Origin: Paramacrobiotus metropolitanus
Taxonomy: Eukaryota; Tardigrada; Eutardigrada; Parachela; Macrobiotidae
NCBI RefSeq assembly: GCF_019649055.1
Contig: NW_026570231.1
Coordinates: forward strand, 744,001 to 808,000
Direction: 5' to 3'
DNA length: 64,000 nucleotides
The position numbers and the translations under genes were made by a program. Positions 62,884 through 64,000 of the stretch are shown here, piece by piece. The stretch's first letter is position 1. Each line of letters opens with the position of its first letter. A model generated the notes under the pieces. That model saw nothing but the letters and a program-made list of their open reading frames with translations. It was not told the origin of the DNA and ran no database searches.

Positions 62884-63935
62884 CTGAAAATTAAAGCGCA
62901 TTACATCCTTCCATTAACCAGGAAGAAGATAGCCCTGGTTAAATAAATAAAAAATTTAAAGATGTATAAATAACAGTGGTAAATGGCTTACGAAAACACC
63001 CTCGATTTGTGACGGCGCAGTATCCCGAATGCATACAACTATTGATAGTGCGAATCATCTCGGTTCATTCAGTAGTCGACGGATATTAATTGTTCATCGG
63101 TATCCGATATATTGATTCGTATCAACCATTTGTGTGTGTTTGTGCGTTAAACGCTTGTCATAGAAACGTGAACGGGAAAAATGGAACGAATGTTTGTTTT
63201 ACCGAAACGCAAACCTACAGAGAAAGGTTTCGTACCCACATGTACAATAATAGCACCATGCAGAATAAAATGCCCTTTTAAACACACGAAGAGAAATGAC
63301 TCCTTTAAAATTTTTCAGCAGACTTCTCGTATTATACCATTACTGGACCGCTGACGCTGGCGTTAACAACAAAGTAATTTTCTAGGGAATTTTTTATTCT
63401 CAACTAAAATGTATAAAAATTTTTTAAGAGAAAATCGTACCATGAGTTCCGTTTCCATTACATTCTAGACACAAGGAACCTTTTTCAACAAAAGTTTTTT
63501 AAATTTTCCAGTAACATGCAGCATTGTGATACATATAAAATAAACACTACAGTTTTAGGTTTTCGCAAATGAAAATATGATACCGCAATATTTCTATCCG
63601 ATTCAAATCTACCTACTGAAAATTAATATTACTGACTAGCAGTACATACTGCAGTTCTGTATTTTATGTTTGCTCCACGTACGGAACTTGGCAGTTAAAT
63701 AATTTTTAATGTCATATTATATCTCTTACACGAAAACTTTCCCCGTGCTATATTATTTGATGTTTTTTAAAGATTGCATGGAAAAGCACGGTGCAATGGA
63801 TGGGAGGGGATACCATGTGCCGAATCTTATCCTGCCTGAGAGTATTTGGCTTGTACCTAAGTGCGCTTCTAATTATTGCTATCAGCCTTGACCGTTTCCT
63901 GGCCATTGCCAATCCTCTATCATCCGTTCGCCGCG
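61566..63935 (+). CDS. GnRH/AKH/corazonin-receptor-type GPCR, N-terminal half
   Basis: Three exons are visible: 61566-61868, 62004-62033 and 63773-63935. The gene continues past the window end, since the last donor (GTAAAT) follows 63935. Exon 1 (ATG 61566) encodes an outer N-terminus with one NTT glycosylation site and TM1 with the GN motif (LLGNGIVFSTLVRRKKKSRV), leading into TM2 (LLINLCTAD). The 30-base exon 2 encodes ITTLIEMPLK, the end of TM2. Exon 3 has WKSTVQWMGGDTMCR with the TM3 cysteine and FGLYLSALLIIAISLDRF. The GDxxCR...FGLYLS pattern is typical of the adipokinetic hormone, corazonin and GnRH receptor family. The usual DRY is DRF here. Which of these peptides is the ligand cannot be told. 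An acceptor-like TTTTGTAG 20 bases before the ATG suggests an upstream non-coding exon. Confidence 0.82.
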
Positions 63936-64000
63936 GTAAATTACTGCCATGTTGTTCGCAATAATGCAACATTAAACTTCAGGCCGAAGACAAGAATTAC

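Overview
This is eukaryotic, metazoan DNA. Most genes are broken by GT...AG introns, some only 62-63 bases long. The recognisable genes are animal-specific: PHLPP phosphatase, TMEM121-family membrane protein, CFAP298, the orthopedia homeobox gene, cyclase-associated protein, a kirre/roughest adhesion receptor and a GnRH/AKH-receptor-type GPCR. The DNA is AT-rich with long non-coding stretches. The gene set, compact introns and the AKH/GnRH-type receptor suit a protostome, most likely a panarthropod (tardigrade or arthropod). The species cannot be fixed from the sequence alone.

Layout. 1-6 kb: 3' end of PHLPP (+), an intronless TMEM121-family gene (+) and an intronless CFAP298 gene (-). 6.1-6.5 kb: a very long CTAT microsatellite. 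8.9-12.4 kb: two tandem genes (+) for related secreted proteins that I cannot assign to any family. 14-20.5 kb: a possible small secreted protein gene, then otp in five exons. 21.5-25.9 kb: CAP (-) in nine exons, convergent with otp. 26-30.5 kb: nothing solid. 30.5-36.9 kb: an unrecognised six-exon gene (+) that holds a degenerate tRNA-like sequence on the other strand. 37.4-43.7 kb: a kirre-like immunoglobulin receptor (-). 44-59 kb: about 15 kb with almost no supportable coding sequence. 59.3-63.9 kb: two multi-exon genes on opposite strands whose exons interleave, a UBE3D/HECT_2-like gene (-) and the start of the GPCR (+), which runs off the window end.

The genes do not form one pathway. 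Several act at the cell surface or on actin (kirre, CAP), in signalling (PHLPP, GPCR), in neural patterning (otp) or in cilia (CFAP298). The least explained content is the tandem secreted family, the six-exon gene at 30.5-36.9 kb, and the interleaved pair at 59-64 kb. All exon joins were inferred by eye from reading frame, splice dinucleotides and phase, so rarer alternative joins may have been missed.
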